A DNA stretch of 51,060 nt, taken from positions 1-51,060 of the forward strand of contig CALVAW010000010.1 of NCBI GenBank assembly GCA_944325655.1. Reading direction: 5' to 3'. The notes beneath the pieces were generated by a model. The model made no database searches, was not told the DNA's origin, and was given only the letters and a program-made list of their open reading frames with translations. Below are positions 25,681 to 35,851 of this stretch, piece by piece. The position numbers and the translations under genes are program-made. This stretch comes from Candidatus Gastranaerophilales bacterium (GTDB lineage: Bacteria; Cyanobacteriota; Vampirovibrionia; Gastranaerophilales; Gastranaerophilaceae). The first letter of the stretch is position 1, and every line of letters starts with the position of its first letter.

Positions 25681-26977
25681 AGATTTAAATAATGTTATTG
25701 AAAATTCAAAAACTGTTGCAAAAATTGGAAAAATAATTGAAATTATCGGTTTGACAATTGTTGCGGATGGTCCTGTTTCTTCTATAGGAGATTTATGCCA
25801 TATTGTTGAAGATAATTTAACAGATATTATATATGCTGAGGTTGTAGGATTTAAAGAAGATAGAGTTCTTTTAATGCCGCTAGGCTCCATTGAAGGACTT
25901 TGTGCCGGGGCTAAGGTTGTTAATACAGGAACTCAAATGAAGGTTAAAGTTTCGGATACTTTATTAGGCAGAGTTTTGGATGGTTTAGGTAATCCTATTG
26001 ACGGAAAAGGCGAGATAATTGCAGATGAATATTATCCTACAAATGCTAAAATAATTAATCCCATGGAAAGAAAACCTATTGATGAACCGTTGTCTTTGGG
26101 ATTAAGGGCTATTGACGGGCTTAATACTATCGGAAAAGGTCAAAGAGTTGGTATTTTTGCAGGATCCGGAGTTGGAAAATCGACTACTCTTGCTATGATA
26201 GCTAAAAATACTGAAGCCGACATAAATGTTATAGCGCTCATAGGCGAACGCGGCAGAGAAGTGCGGGAATTTATTGAAAATACGATGGGAGAAGCAGGCA
26301 TGAGGCGTTCAATAGTTGTTTGCGCGACATCCGAGCAGCCTGCGCTTGTTAAAATCAAAGCTTCTTTTGTAGCATGTGCAATAGCTGAATATTTTAGAGA
26401 TAAAGGAAAAAATGTGCTTTTTATGCTTGATAGCGTTACAAGAATTGCACTTGCTCAAAGAGAAGTCGGACTTGCCGTCGGAGAACCCCCTGCTACAAGA
26501 GGCTATACTCCTTCTGTTTTTGCTCTTTTACCAAAGTTTTTGGAACGTGCAGGCGCTAATAAAAAAGGCACAATAACCGGTTTATATACGGTTTTGGTTG
26601 AAGGTGATGATATGAATGAACCTATTGCGGATGCTTCAAGAAGTATATTAGATGGTCATATAGTGTTATCAAGGGCTCTTGCCCATAAAAATCATTATCC
26701 TGCAATTGATGTTTTAGCGAGCATTTCTCGTGTTATGAATAATGTAGTGAGTTTAGAGCAAAGGCAAGCAGCAGGTAAAATAAGAAATTTACTTGCAAGT
26801 TATGCAAAAAATGAGGATTTAATTAATATAGGCGCTTACGCTAAAGGTTCTGATGCTTCGGTTGACAAGGCAATATTGATGATTGATAAAATTAATGCAT
26901 ATTTAATGCAGGATATTGATGAAAAAACCGATTTTGAAATTACAAAAAACGAACTTATTAATCTCGCAAAAATGTAA
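25670..26977 (+). CDS. fliI: Flagellum-specific ATPase FliI
   Basis: A 435-aa F1-ATPase-like enzyme that energises flagellar type III export. The Walker A motif is 'IFAGSGVGKSTTL' (about 160), with the acidic catalytic stretch 'ALIGERGREVREFIE' and Walker B 'NVLFMLDSVTRIALAQRE'. 'GEPPATRGYTPSVFALLPK' is characteristic of FliI and type III ATPases. The frame is open to 25646, but ATG 25670 with a purine-rich upstream fits the family length. It overlaps fliH by 11 nt. fliJ and the rest of the export gate are not in the window. Confidence 0.95.
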   Translation: MKLKDLNNVIENSKTVAKIGKIIEIIGLTIVADGPVSSIGDLCHIVEDNLTDIIYAEVVGFKEDRVLLMPLGSIEGLCAGAKVVNTGTQMKVKVSDTLLGRVLDGLGNPIDGKGEIIADEYYPTNAKIINPMERKPIDEPLSLGLRAIDGLNTIGKGQRVGIFAGSGVGKSTTLAMIAKNTEADINVIALIGERGREVREFIENTMGEAGMRRSIVVCATSEQPALVKIKASFVACAIAEYFRDKGKNVLFMLDSVTRIALAQREVGLAVGEPPATRGYTPSVFALLPKFLERAGANKKGTITGLYTVLVEGDDMNEPIADASRSILDGHIVLSRALAHKNHYPAIDVLASISRVMNNVVSLEQRQAAGKIRNLLASYAKNEDLINIGAYAKGSDASVDKAILMIDKINAYLMQDIDEKTDFEITKNELINLAKM

Positions 26978-27028
26978 GTATTTATAAAGAAACAATTTTT
27001 CTATATAATTAAAGCAAGGGGAAGATTG

Positions 27029-27934
27029 ATGCATTTTTCGAGTTCTTATAAGTTTTTATATTTATTGAATTTGCTTTTTGAAAAAGATTGTACAAAAAAA
27101 GAATTTCTTAAAGAATTTGAAAAAATAGGCATAAAAACTTCAAGTTCTGCAATTAATAATTATATTGATAAATTAATAAAAAACGGAATTAAAATTGAAA
27201 TTTTAAAGAATAAAAATAAAAATGTTTATCATATTAATAAACCTTTAATTAAATTAGATTTAACAGAGGATGAATTATCCGCAATTCAAGATGTGAAAAA
27301 ACTTTTATTTGCTCAAAAAAATTATAATAAAATCAGAAAAGTTGTTCGTTTATTTTATAAATTAATTTTTGCGGCAAAGGGAGACGAGCTGAAAAGTCGG
27401 TTATTAGATTTTGGTTATTATTCAAGTTTGAATTGGCATTTGGTTAGAACGCTTGAAAAACATTGTAAAACAAAAGATATTATACAAATCGATTATATGT
27501 TGGCGGACGGTTTAAATAAAAAGCTTATTATCCATGTTGATGATTTAAAAATAGGTGATTGGTCTAATAAGCTTTATTTGTGGGGTGTTTTAGCTAATAC
27601 AAATCATCTTTCATATTTACCTGTAGATAAAATTTATATGATAGAAAAGATTATACGGAAAAATGTACCTATTGAGCCTTCCATCAATACTTTAACATAC
27701 AAAATATCTAAGAAATTATTTGAAGAAATACAATTAAATTCTAAAGAAAAACTTGTTAGTCTTGATGAAAAATATGCGACAATTACAAGACCTCTTGAAG
27801 ATAATTTTTATATTATTCAAAGATTAATGTCTTTTTGTCCGGATTTGTATTATATTTCGGATGAGAAAATAAAAAATATGGTGAAAGAAAAATTAAAAAT
27901 TTTGAAAGCGGCTTATGAAAAAGAATATGAATAG
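27029..27934 (+). CDS. WYL-domain transcriptional regulator (first of tandem pair)
   Basis: A 301-aa protein with an N-terminal winged HTH (about 1-65) and a WYL-type ligand-sensing domain (about 150-225), seen in 'KLYLWGVLANTNHLSYLPVD', followed by a WCX-like C-terminus. WYL proteins often sense nucleic acids or nucleotides; actinobacterial PafB/PafC is a paired example acting in the DNA-damage response. AAGGGGAAG supports ATG 27029 rather than TTG 27026. A TATAAT lies at 27004-27009. The second WYL gene overlaps by 20 nt. The target genes are unknown. Confidence 0.82.
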   Translation: MHFSSSYKFLYLLNLLFEKDCTKKEFLKEFEKIGIKTSSSAINNYIDKLIKNGIKIEILKNKNKNVYHINKPLIKLDLTEDELSAIQDVKKLLFAQKNYNKIRKVVRLFYKLIFAAKGDELKSRLLDFGYYSSLNWHLVRTLEKHCKTKDIIQIDYMLADGLNKKLIIHVDDLKIGDWSNKLYLWGVLANTNHLSYLPVDKIYMIEKIIRKNVPIEPSINTLTYKISKKLFEEIQLNSKEKLVSLDEKYATITRPLEDNFYIIQRLMSFCPDLYYISDEKIKNMVKEKLKILKAAYEKEYE

Positions 27935-28778
27935 TAAAAATAGTGCTATTAAAATGCTTAATCTTTTGCTTAAAAATTCCATGACTAAAAAACAGATTTG
28001 CGAAACATTGAGTATTAAAATGCCGACTTTTTATAAATGTATTAAAAAATTAAAAGATGTTGGTTTTGAAATAGAAAAGAAAGGATTATATTATTCGGCT
28101 TCAAAATTTTCCGCAACTATAGAATACGTACCTCTTGAAGAAAGTATTTTTGCCTATTTACTTGTACTTGCAGATAATATGCTTCCTGAAAAGAAGAATA
28201 AATTAGTTAAAAGTGCTATTTTTAAGATGCTATATATCTCAACAAAAGAAGCTTATGAGAACACTCTTGAAAAATATAAATTATTAAAAAGTTATTGTTA
28301 CAATAATGTTTATAAAGAGAAAATTGAGCTTTTACAAAAATATAAAGATTCTAAATATTCTTTGAAAATCACAGTTCGTTCCGGAAGGGAATATGTATTA
28401 ACTCCTTTGGACTTTTATTGGGAGAATAATAAAGTTTATTTTTATTTTATGGATAATGAAATAAGAAAAAAGAAAATGATACCTGTTGAAAAAATTGTTA
28501 AAATTGTTCCTGAAGCAAGAATTGAAAAATTGCCGGAAGCAAAAGAAACTATTTTTGAATTGTACGGAAGGCTTGCAAAAATTTATGTCCTTAAAGAAAA
28601 TGAACGTATAATTGACAGTTTTTCCGACAGATTAGTAATAGCAAACGGCAGTTGTGATAAAGAAATTCTATTTAGGAGATTATTAAGGTATGATGAATTA
28701 TGTAAAATTCTTTTTTCTTCGGAAGATGTGATAAAATTTAAAAAAATGATTCAAAAATCTCTTGATAATATAAAATAA
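27915..28778 (+). CDS. WYL-domain transcriptional regulator (second of tandem pair)
   Basis: A 287-aa paralogue of the preceding protein: N-terminal HTH (about 8-60, 'MTKKQICETLSIKMPTFYKC'), then a WYL domain ('YVLTPLDFYWENNKVYFYF') at about 155-195 and a C-terminal segment. The ATG overlaps the upstream gene by 20 nt, so the two are translated together and probably form a heterodimer as PafBC does. 'GAAAG' precedes ATG 27915; ATG 27927 is an alternative. The two copies differ widely in sequence, suggesting an old duplication with distinct roles. Confidence 0.82.
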   Translation: MKKNMNSKNSAIKMLNLLLKNSMTKKQICETLSIKMPTFYKCIKKLKDVGFEIEKKGLYYSASKFSATIEYVPLEESIFAYLLVLADNMLPEKKNKLVKSAIFKMLYISTKEAYENTLEKYKLLKSYCYNNVYKEKIELLQKYKDSKYSLKITVRSGREYVLTPLDFYWENNKVYFYFMDNEIRKKKMIPVEKIVKIVPEARIEKLPEAKETIFELYGRLAKIYVLKENERIIDSFSDRLVIANGSCDKEILFRRLLRYDELCKILFSSEDVIKFKKMIQKSLDNIK

Positions 28779-28805
28779 TTAAAAGATAATTTAAAAAAGG
28801 AAAAA

Positions 28806-29081
28806 ATGTTGAAACGTCAAACTAAATATTTTACTATAGGCTTGTTGTGTCTTATTTTGGCAATGTTTTGCATTACATTTCTGCCCGTTATTTTAAAGTT
28901 GTATGTTAAAAATATAATTTTTCAAAATTATATTTATGTGCAAATAGAATTTTTTTTGTTAGCAGTTTGTTCTATATTTTACCTTTTTTCTCCAAAATAT
29001 TATTTTAGCCAAGTTGTAAGTATTATCTTTGGCATATTTTATTATTTAATGTTTGTAAAAGCATATCCTTTTATATTTTAG
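28806..29081 (+). CDS. Small integral membrane protein, three transmembrane segments
   Basis: A 91-aa hydrophobic protein with three predicted membrane helices (about 9-30, 44-61 and 65-83) and short polar connectors. AAAAAGG precedes the ATG, 27 nt after the WYL pair, so it could be co-transcribed. Its last four bases overlap the convergent TolC-like gene. I recognise no family. Confidence 0.6.
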   Translation: MLKRQTKYFTIGLLCLILAMFCITFLPVILKLYVKNIIFQNYIYVQIEFFLLAVCSIFYLFSPKYYFSQVVSIIFGIFYYLMFVKAYPFIF

Positions 29082-30649
29082 AGTTCTTGAGCATTTTCTA
29101 TAAGTTCGGAATTATCAGGTTTTAAAGTTTGTCCTATTGATTTTTCAAGGTTGGCTCTTGCGCTGTTATATTCATATATAGTTTGATAATACGTTAATTT
29201 TGCTTGCGAAAGAGCTACTTGTGCATCTTTTAATTCAATAGCATCTCCATAACCCACTCTATATCTGCCTGAGGTTAAGTCGTAATTTTCTTGAGCTTTA
29301 TCCATAGCCAATTTCGAGACGGGTATTCTGGCTTTAGCGTCTTTTAATCTTGTGTAAACACTTTGGATTTCATAGTATATATCATTAACTTGAGCTTTAG
29401 TATCGTATTGAATTTGTTGATAAGCTGCTTTTGCTTCTTTTATTTGGTTTCTTATTAAAACAGGATTAATTGTCGGAAAAGTTAAAAAACCACCGTAATT
29501 ATACCAGTTTCTATCAGTCCAATTATCTATACCGCCTTTTGAATAGCTTGCTTGGAATTCTAAACTTGGCAAAAAGGTTTTCCAAGCTAATTTTACGCCT
29601 TGTTCTGCGCTGTCTACATTTAACATTGCGCCTTTTAAATCAGGCCTGGATTCGTTTGCAATTTCTATTGCTTCTTTCATAGTTATTGTTACGGGTTCAT
29701 ATCTTAAAGATGTATTTATTGAATAAGGATCTACAAAAGGCAAACCCATTGCATTGTTTAATTGCGAATATGCTATATCCACATTATTTTCAGCGGCAAT
29801 CAATTTTTGTCTTGCATCTTCCATGTTTGTTTGCGCAAAAAGAACGTCAACTTTCGTTTTTGTGCCTACTTCCCAAAAGGCCATTGCTTGATGATATGTT
29901 TGAGTAAAGCTTTCAAGAGTTTCTCTTGCGACTTTTCTTTGGTCGAAAGCATATAGAAGATTATAATATGCATCTTTTACGGAACAAACCACTTCGTTAA
30001 CGGTTTTATCTATATCTGTTTTTGCTTTTTCATAAGTTATTTTATCAATAGTGTATTGATTTTGTGTATAACCAAAGTCCCAAACCAATTGTTTTATACT
30101 TATTGTTCCTAATGTATATTTATTAAATGCGCTTGCTTGTATATTTCTCAACATACTTAAATCAGGCATGTTATGATTGATTGAACTTGACCAATCAAGT
30201 CTTGGTGTATATCCGGAGAGAGTCTCCCATTTTTGGTATTTAGCAATTTCCGTTTTTGCGTATGCTGATTTTATTTTGGGATTGTTTATAAGAGCTAATT
30301 CAAGACAATCAGCCAAATTTAGTTCAATTGATTTTGATATTCCTCCTTCAAGCTTGATTTTTTTATCGCTTGCTTCTCCGACATTCATGTACACATCTGT
30401 CGGAATGGAATATTTTTCTTTAACTTTATCGGTTATTTGGTATTGTTTTTTTTGTTTTTCAGGTTTAACTTTAATTTTTTTAGGTTTTTTATTTCTTTTA
30501 AATATATTTAAACCCTTATCAAGCTCTTGTCTTTGAGCGCTTGTTGTACTTTCTTCGGTTGTGGTATTTGTTGTTGTTTCTTCTGCTAGTGCGTTTAAAG
30601 TGGCAAAAAGACAAAAGACAATAAATAAAGCTTTAATTTTTTTGCTCAT
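29078..30649 (-). CDS. TolC-family outer membrane efflux protein
   Basis: A 523-aa outer-membrane factor that forms the exit channel of the tripartite efflux pump encoded here. A signal peptide ends near residue 23 ('[14 protein letters not shown]'). A Lys-rich linker (about 45-70) precedes two OEP repeats with long coiled-coil helices, including '[20 protein letters not shown]' and '[20 protein letters not shown]'. GAGGGGG on the minus strand supports ATG 30649; an upstream TTG at 30664 is not needed. It overlaps the RND transporter gene by 17 nt, so it is the last gene of the operon. TolC in the outer membrane again implies a diderm envelope. Confidence 0.92.
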   Translation of the reverse strand: MSKKIKALFIVFCLFATLNALAEETTTNTTTEESTTSAQRQELDKGLNIFKRNKKPKKIKVKPEKQKKQYQITDKVKEKYSIPTDVYMNVGEASDKKIKLEGGISKSIELNLADCLELALINNPKIKSAYAKTEIAKYQKWETLSGYTPRLDWSSSINHNMPDLSMLRNIQASAFNKYTLGTISIKQLVWDFGYTQNQYTIDKITYEKAKTDIDKTVNEVVCSVKDAYYNLLYAFDQRKVARETLESFTQTYHQAMAFWEVGTKTKVDVLFAQTNMEDARQKLIAAENNVDIAYSQLNNAMGLPFVDPYSINTSLRYEPVTITMKEAIEIANESRPDLKGAMLNVDSAEQGVKLAWKTFLPSLEFQASYSKGGIDNWTDRNWYNYGGFLTFPTINPVLIRNQIKEAKAAYQQIQYDTKAQVNDIYYEIQSVYTRLKDAKARIPVSKLAMDKAQENYDLTSGRYRVGYGDAIELKDAQVALSQAKLTYYQTIYEYNSARANLEKSIGQTLKPDNSELIENAQEL

Positions 30650-33600
30650 TATTATCCCCCTCAATTTTATTATGCCATTTTTTCTTCGAGTCTTCTCTTA
30701 ATTTTTGAATTATTACATAAAATGCAGGGACAAGTATTGTTCCTATTATTGCGGCTGCTGTCATACCGCCAAATACAGTTACGCCAAGTGATTTTCTTGA
30801 CATAGAACCGGGACCTACGGCAAAAACCAATGGTAAAATACCGAATATAAATGCAAGTACGGTCATCATTACTGCTCTAAATCTTGTAATTGCGGCTTTT
30901 TCTGCCGCTTCAATTATTGAAAGTCCGTTTTCGTCATGTTCTGTTTTAGCAAATTCTATGATTAATATAGCTTGTTTAGCTGCAAGTCCTATTAACATAA
31001 TAAGACCGATTTGAGCGTATAAATCAAGTGATTGACCCCAAAGATATTGGAATAATACAGCACCCAGCATAGCAATAGGTGCAATTAACATAACCCCTAC
31101 AGGCAGCATCCAACTTTCATACAGTGCAACCAAAAACAGATATACAAATATTAAAGACATTGCAAGAACAGCGGTTGTTTGACCTGCTGACTCTATTTCT
31201 TGGAGCGATGTTCCCGACCAAGCGAAGCCCATGTCATTGGGTAAATTTTCTTGTGAAATTTTTTCCATTTCCTTTATTGCATCGCCTGAAGATTGTCCTT
31301 TTGCCGGATTTCCTTGTATTTGTATAGATTTATACATATCAAATCTTGTTATGTTATAAGGACCTGTTGTAGGTTCAATTCTGACAATTGATGAAAGAGG
31401 CGCCGAAGCTCCTGATGAGGTTTTGACATATACTTTATTGATTGAATCAATTGTTGAACGATATTGTTCCTCAGCTTGCATCATTACCCTGAAAACACGA
31501 CCGTATAAGTTAAAGTCGTTGACATAATATGTTCCGAATTGACTGGATAATGCAGTATAAACATCATTTATGTCAATTCCTTGTGATAGAATTTTTTCAT
31601 AATCAATATTTACTATTAATTGAGGTGTTTGTGAATTATATTGAGTAAAAACACTTGTCAATTTAGGACTTTGGTTTGCTTTTTGAATTATTTTCTTTGC
31701 TTCTTCGTGTAATTCTTGAGGAGTTCTGTTGCCTTTATCCAAAAGTTGATACTCAAAACCGCCGAACATACTCAAACCTGTTATTGGTGGCGGAACAAAC
31801 GAGAATATGCTTACATTCGGATATTTTTTCGCTAATGCATTAGCATTTGATAATATGTCGTCAAGAGTTTTGTGTGATTTTGCTTTTTCTTCTTTTGACA
31901 TAAACAGATATTTTATAAAATTCGGTTTTAATCTTGTATGCCAATCATCTAAGTGTGCAATCATAATAGATGTATTTTGTCCGTTAAATCCGTTCATTGT
32001 AAGCACAGAATGCACACCGGGAGTGTTTAATAAATCTTCCGTAAATTTTGTTGCAATTTCATCTGTTTTAGCTAAAGATGCACCGTCTTTTAATTGGACG
32101 TTCGTAAATATTGCGCCTGAATCTTCTGTGGGCAAAAATCCTGTTGGAATTAATTTGAACATTCCGATTAGAGCAACAACAAGTATTACATAAGTTATAA
32201 GAGTTCTCTTAGGAGCTTCTATAAAGTATTTTGAACCTTCCATGTAACTTGTTTTGGTTCTTTCAAATGCTCTGTCGAATTTTTTTAATGAAACATCCCA
32301 AGCGTACGCAAGAAATTCACCCCACGCTTTGATTTTATTAAAACCTTTTAATTCTTGTTTATCTTTCCAATAGTCTTTGTATAGCTCTCTATATTTTTCA
32401 TAGAAACTTCTTTGAGGCATGTCTTCTTTGCTTCTTAAGAAAATTGCACATAAAGCAGGTGCCAATGTAAGAGCCATAATTGTTGAAATGCCGACGGAAA
32501 CGGCTATAGTAACCGCAAATTGTTGATACATTTTGCCGGTAATTCCGGGTATGAATGCTACCGGTACAAATACTGCCATCAATACCAAGGATGTTGCAAT
32601 GACTGCCCCTGATACTTCTTCCATAGATATTATTGCGGCTTCTTTGGGTTTAAGTCCTTTTTCAATATGTCTTTGAACATTTTCTACAACAACTATAGCG
32701 TCATCAACTACGGTACCTACAGCAAGAACCAATCCGAATAAAGTTAAAGTATTAATTGAAAAACCAAACATTGTAAAAGCTGCAAATGTACCCACCAGAG
32801 ACACAGGTATTGCGCAGAAGGGTACAATACTAGCTCTCCAATCCCCGAGGAATAGGTACACTGTTGCAACAACGATTAAAATTGCAAGTATAATTGCTTC
32901 GGTTACTTCTGCCAGCGAATCTTTTACGGAGTCAGTTGCGTTATAAAATGTGGAATATTTTATTCCGTCAGGAAAATTTTTGGATAATTCTTCCATTTTT
33001 TTATTACATTTTTCTGCTACATCAATAGCGTTTGCATAAGAAAGTTGTGTAACAGACATAACCGCAACAGATTTGTTGTCGACTTTACCGTCAGTGGTAT
33101 AATTTTCACCCGCAAGTTCAACTCTTGCTATATCTGAAAGACGGATTGCCTGACCACCTGTATTTGAACGTATTATTATGTTTTCGAATTCTTCTTTTGT
33201 TTTTAGTCTGCCCGGAGTTTTTAAGGTTATTGCCATATCGGTTTTTTTGACAAGAGGTTCGTTACCCAGTGAACCTGCTGACACTTGAGCATTTTGAGTA
33301 TTTATTGCAGCTGAAACTTCTGCGGGAGAAACATTTAAAGAGGCCATTTTTTCGCTGTCGAGCCAAATTCTCATAGAATAATCTTTTCCGCCAAAAACTT
33401 GTACTTCTGCAACACCATATATACGAGCAAGCTCATCTTTCAGGTAAATTGAAGCATAGTTTGATAATGTTACCAAATCTACAGAATTATCCGGAGAATA
33501 AATGCCGTAATATAACAGCCCGCCGCCACTTGTATTTTGTTTAACGGTTAAACCGTATCTGGATACATCGGATGGGAGCCTTGATGTTACCAGCGAGATT

Positions 33601-33932
33601 TTATTTTGGACGTTAACGACGTTCATATCAGGATCTGAGCCGACTTCAAAATATATTTTTAGTCTGTATTGACCGTCTTTTGAATCAGAGGACATATACA
33701 ACATTCTTTCAACACCGTTAACTGCGGATTCAATAGGTGCCGCAACTGTTGATTCTATAACATCGGAACTGGCTCCCGTATATGTTGCACTTACCATAAC
33801 CTGAGGAGGTGTAATTGTCGGATATTCTTCAAGAGGAAGAGATTTCATTGCAATAAAACCGATTAGCATAATTACAATTGAAATTACAAAAGCAAATCTG
33901 GGTCTGTCTATAAAGAATTTTGATGAAAACAT
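30633..33932 (-). CDS. RND (HAE1/AcrB-type) multidrug efflux transporter
   Basis: A 1099-aa proton-driven inner-membrane pump. Hallmarks include the N-terminal '[20 protein letters not shown]', the TM4 proton-relay '[19 protein letters not shown]' with paired Asp, and TM10 '[18 protein letters not shown]' with the relay Lys. Two large periplasmic loops and 12 membrane segments are present. An extended cytoplasmic linker (about 500-560) between TM6 and TM7 accounts for the length being above the usual 1040. It is translated directly after the adaptor with no gap. Substrates could be drugs, bile-type amphiphiles or own metabolites; sequence does not say. Confidence 0.95.
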   Translation of the reverse strand: MFSSKFFIDRPRFAFVISIVIMLIGFIAMKSLPLEEYPTITPPQVMVSATYTGASSDVIESTVAAPIESAVNGVERMLYMSSDSKDGQYRLKIYFEVGSDPDMNVVNVQNKISLVTSRLPSDVSRYGLTVKQNTSGGGLLYYGIYSPDNSVDLVTLSNYASIYLKDELARIYGVAEVQVFGGKDYSMRIWLDSEKMASLNVSPAEVSAAINTQNAQVSAGSLGNEPLVKKTDMAITLKTPGRLKTKEEFENIIIRSNTGGQAIRLSDIARVELAGENYTTDGKVDNKSVAVMSVTQLSYANAIDVAEKCNKKMEELSKNFPDGIKYSTFYNATDSVKDSLAEVTEAIILAILIVVATVYLFLGDWRASIVPFCAIPVSLVGTFAAFTMFGFSINTLTLFGLVLAVGTVVDDAIVVVENVQRHIEKGLKPKEAAIISMEEVSGAVIATSLVLMAVFVPVAFIPGITGKMYQQFAVTIAVSVGISTIMALTLAPALCAIFLRSKEDMPQRSFYEKYRELYKDYWKDKQELKGFNKIKAWGEFLAYAWDVSLKKFDRAFERTKTSYMEGSKYFIEAPKRTLITYVILVVALIGMFKLIPTGFLPTEDSGAIFTNVQLKDGASLAKTDEIATKFTEDLLNTPGVHSVLTMNGFNGQNTSIMIAHLDDWHTRLKPNFIKYLFMSKEEKAKSHKTLDDILSNANALAKKYPNVSIFSFVPPPITGLSMFGGFEYQLLDKGNRTPQELHEEAKKIIQKANQSPKLTSVFTQYNSQTPQLIVNIDYEKILSQGIDINDVYTALSSQFGTYYVNDFNLYGRVFRVMMQAEEQYRSTIDSINKVYVKTSSGASAPLSSIVRIEPTTGPYNITRFDMYKSIQIQGNPAKGQSSGDAIKEMEKISQENLPNDMGFAWSGTSLQEIESAGQTTAVLAMSLIFVYLFLVALYESWMLPVGVMLIAPIAMLGAVLFQYLWGQSLDLYAQIGLIMLIGLAAKQAILIIEFAKTEHDENGLSIIEAAEKAAITRFRAVMMTVLAFIFGILPLVFAVGPGSMSRKSLGVTVFGGMTAAAIIGTILVPAFYVIIQKLREDSKKKWHNKIEGDNNEQKN

Positions 33933-35102
33933 TTATTCCCCTTTATTATTTGTTGTTTCTCCGGTTGTTTCTTTTTTTTGCTCAATTTTAACTGGCATTT
34001 TTGGTGTAAGTTTTGTTAAGTTTGTTGCAATATACTTATCACCTTTTTTTAATCCATCTTTTATTATCCAATAATTTTCATATTGACCTGCGTCTTTAAA
34101 ATATTTTGTTTGAACATTATTTTTTTCGTCTGCGACATATACATATCGTCCTTTGGAATCTTGCAATACAACTTCTTGCGGTACTACAAGGACATTATTT
34201 TTTTGGTTGGAATATACTTTAACTTTTACAAAATCTCCGGGGATTAGCACATGGTCATTATTTTCAAAAGTTGCTCTAAAATCCATAGTTCCTGTGGAGG
34301 TGGATATTTGGTTATCCCAAAAATCTTGGATACCTTTTATAGGATATACATCTCCATTTGGCAGAATTACATCCACTTTGATTGGTTTTTCACCTTTTTT
34401 CGGAATAAAGTTTAAATCTCTTAATTCGCTGAATTGTTTTGAATCAACACTGTATTTAACATAAATCGGATTAGTTTTTATAACCGTTGCTAAGGTTCCT
34501 GAGGAAATGGTGACATAATTTCCTTCTTGGATTTGAAGAGAACCGATTTTTCCGTCTACGGGGGATTTTATTGTAGTATAACCATAATTTCTTTTAGCTT
34601 CGGCTAATTGTGCGTTCGCAGATTTTACTGCTGCGTTAGCTGCGTCTTTATCAGCTTTTAAACCGTCATAAGTAGATTTTGATATAAAATCTTTTTTAAC
34701 AAGTTCCGCTCCTCTTTCATAGTCTCTTGTTGCTTTGTATAGCGTTGCTTTTGCGTTTTCAAGGTCAGCTTTTGCTTTATTTAAATTGTTTAAATATTGT
34801 GTAGGTTCAATAGTGAATAATAATTGTCCTTTTTTAACAAAATCTCCTTCTTTAAAGTGTTTTTTTTGTAAATATCCGTCGATTCTTGCAACCAAATCTA
34901 CTTTATCCATTGATTGAACTCTGCCGGGTATTTCTATTGATTTATATATTTCTTTTTCTTCAATATCTCCAAGTTCAACTGTTGGAATTGCGCTTAGAGC
35001 AAGTGCTTTAGCTCTTGATATTTCTCCCATTTTTGTTATTGTAAATCGGATACCTATAAGCACCAGAATTATAACTGATGTAACAATTAATATTTTTTTC
35101 AT
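33933..35102 (-). CDS. RND periplasmic adaptor (AcrA/MexA-type membrane fusion protein)
   Basis: A 389-aa adaptor joining the RND pump to the TolC channel. It has an N-terminal anchor (about 3-22, 'ILIVTSVIILVLIGIRF', no lipobox), a biotinyl-lipoyl half ('VDLVARIDGYLQKKHFKEGD'), an alpha-hairpin coiled coil (about 100-165), the second lipoyl half ('IKSPVDGKIGSLQIQEGN') and a beta-barrel. GGGGAG lies upstream on the minus strand at a longish distance. It is the first gene of adaptor-transporter-TolC. The upstream gap holds several TTATCC/GGATAA motifs that may bind a regulator. Confidence 0.93.
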   Translation of the reverse strand: MKKILIVTSVIILVLIGIRFTITKMGEISRAKALALSAIPTVELGDIEEKEIYKSIEIPGRVQSMDKVDLVARIDGYLQKKHFKEGDFVKKGQLLFTIEPTQYLNNLNKAKADLENAKATLYKATRDYERGAELVKKDFISKSTYDGLKADKDAANAAVKSANAQLAEAKRNYGYTTIKSPVDGKIGSLQIQEGNYVTISSGTLATVIKTNPIYVKYSVDSKQFSELRDLNFIPKKGEKPIKVDVILPNGDVYPIKGIQDFWDNQISTSTGTMDFRATFENNDHVLIPGDFVKVKVYSNQKNNVLVVPQEVVLQDSKGRYVYVADEKNNVQTKYFKDAGQYENYWIIKDGLKKGDKYIATNLTKLTPKMPVKIEQKKETTGETTNNKGE

Positions 35103-35220
35103 TTATGGTCTGTCTCCCCTATGCTTCATCATTCTATCATAAATCAAATCCTATAAGAAATAATAATCGTCTATTCAATGTAGATAGAATTACATTTTTA
35201 AGACAATATTTTGTGTTTTT

Positions 35221-35302
35221 TTATCCCCCTCGACAGGATAAATACGAAATTATACTATTATCCAATTTAAAAAAAAGAAAAATTGAGATAATGGAATTAT
35301 CC
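35221..35302. promoter_or_regulatory. Cluster of TTATCC/GGATAA inverted repeats in the gap before the RND operon
   Basis: TTATCC occurs at 35221-35226, 35258-35263 and 35297-35302, and its complement GGATAA at 35236-35241. GATAAT-GGA-ATTATC (35287-35301) is a perfect 6-bp inverted repeat. Five half-sites in about 80 bp between divergent genes suggest an operator region, but no regulator is identified. Confidence 0.4.
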
Positions 35303-35328
35303 TTTTAAATACAGTAAAGGAGAACTAT

Positions 35329-35487
35329 ATGATTAAAAAATATATAAATATTATAATGAGAAAAGTAAAAAAGTATGATAAAAAGGCGACAAATCCTTTT
35401 TTGAGTAATAATTTTTCTTATAATCCTTTTAAGTCAATTTATGAACAAACTTATGTCTGGGTTGAAAAAAAATCTGATGAAGAATGA
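35329..35487 (+). CDS. Small 52-aa basic protein, function unknown
   Basis: ATG 35329 follows a good AAAGGAG (35316-35322) and the stop is 35485-35487. The product begins MIKKYINIIMRKVKK, is strongly basic in its first 20 residues and ends acidic (KKSDEE), with aromatic residues between. There is no clear membrane segment. It is divergent from the RND operon and close to the TTATCC motif cluster. I recognise no family, and without conservation data it could be spurious, though the Shine-Dalgarno sequence argues for translation. Confidence 0.5.
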   Translation: MIKKYINIIMRKVKKYDKKATNPFLSNNFSYNPFKSIYEQTYVWVEKKSDEE

Positions 35488-35502
35488 TTTTTATTGTTTT
35501 TA

Positions 35503-35811
35503 TTATTTGTATTTTCTTTTTTTATAATTTGAGCTTCCTACATTTTCGATTGTTTGTTTTTCTAATTCCTGTCCGAAATTATTTATGTCAATATTTTCAA
35601 TTTCGGGCAGATTTTCTTTGTTTGCATAAATTTCAATTAATTTTCTTTTAGTTTCTTCAAAAACATATTGTTCTTGGCTTTTATCTATATTAAATTTCTT
35701 TATTGTTGCCCATATTTCTTCATCTGTAGGTATATTAATTTCTTGACTGAAGGCTTTATGTGCAAAAGGTATAAAAAAGAATATTGCGGCTGTTAATAAT
35801 ATTTTTTTCAT
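35503..35811 (-). CDS. Small secreted protein, function unknown
   Basis: A 102-aa protein with a Sec signal peptide (about 1-22, hydrophobic core followed by 'HKAFSQ', likely cut after AFS). The mature part is charged and helical, with a basic Lys/Arg C-terminus ('SSNYKKRKYK'). No cysteines or lipobox. AAAGGA precedes the ATG on the minus strand. It is divergent from the glcD-like gene by 40 nt and convergent with the 52-aa ORF. I recognise no family. Confidence 0.6.
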   Translation of the reverse strand: MKKILLTAAIFFFIPFAHKAFSQEINIPTDEEIWATIKKFNIDKSQEQYVFEETKRKLIEIYANKENLPEIENIDINNFGQELEKQTIENVGSSNYKKRKYK

Positions 35812-35851
35812 TTTTAGTCCTTTGATTTCTTTTTTATAATAGAATAATTTT

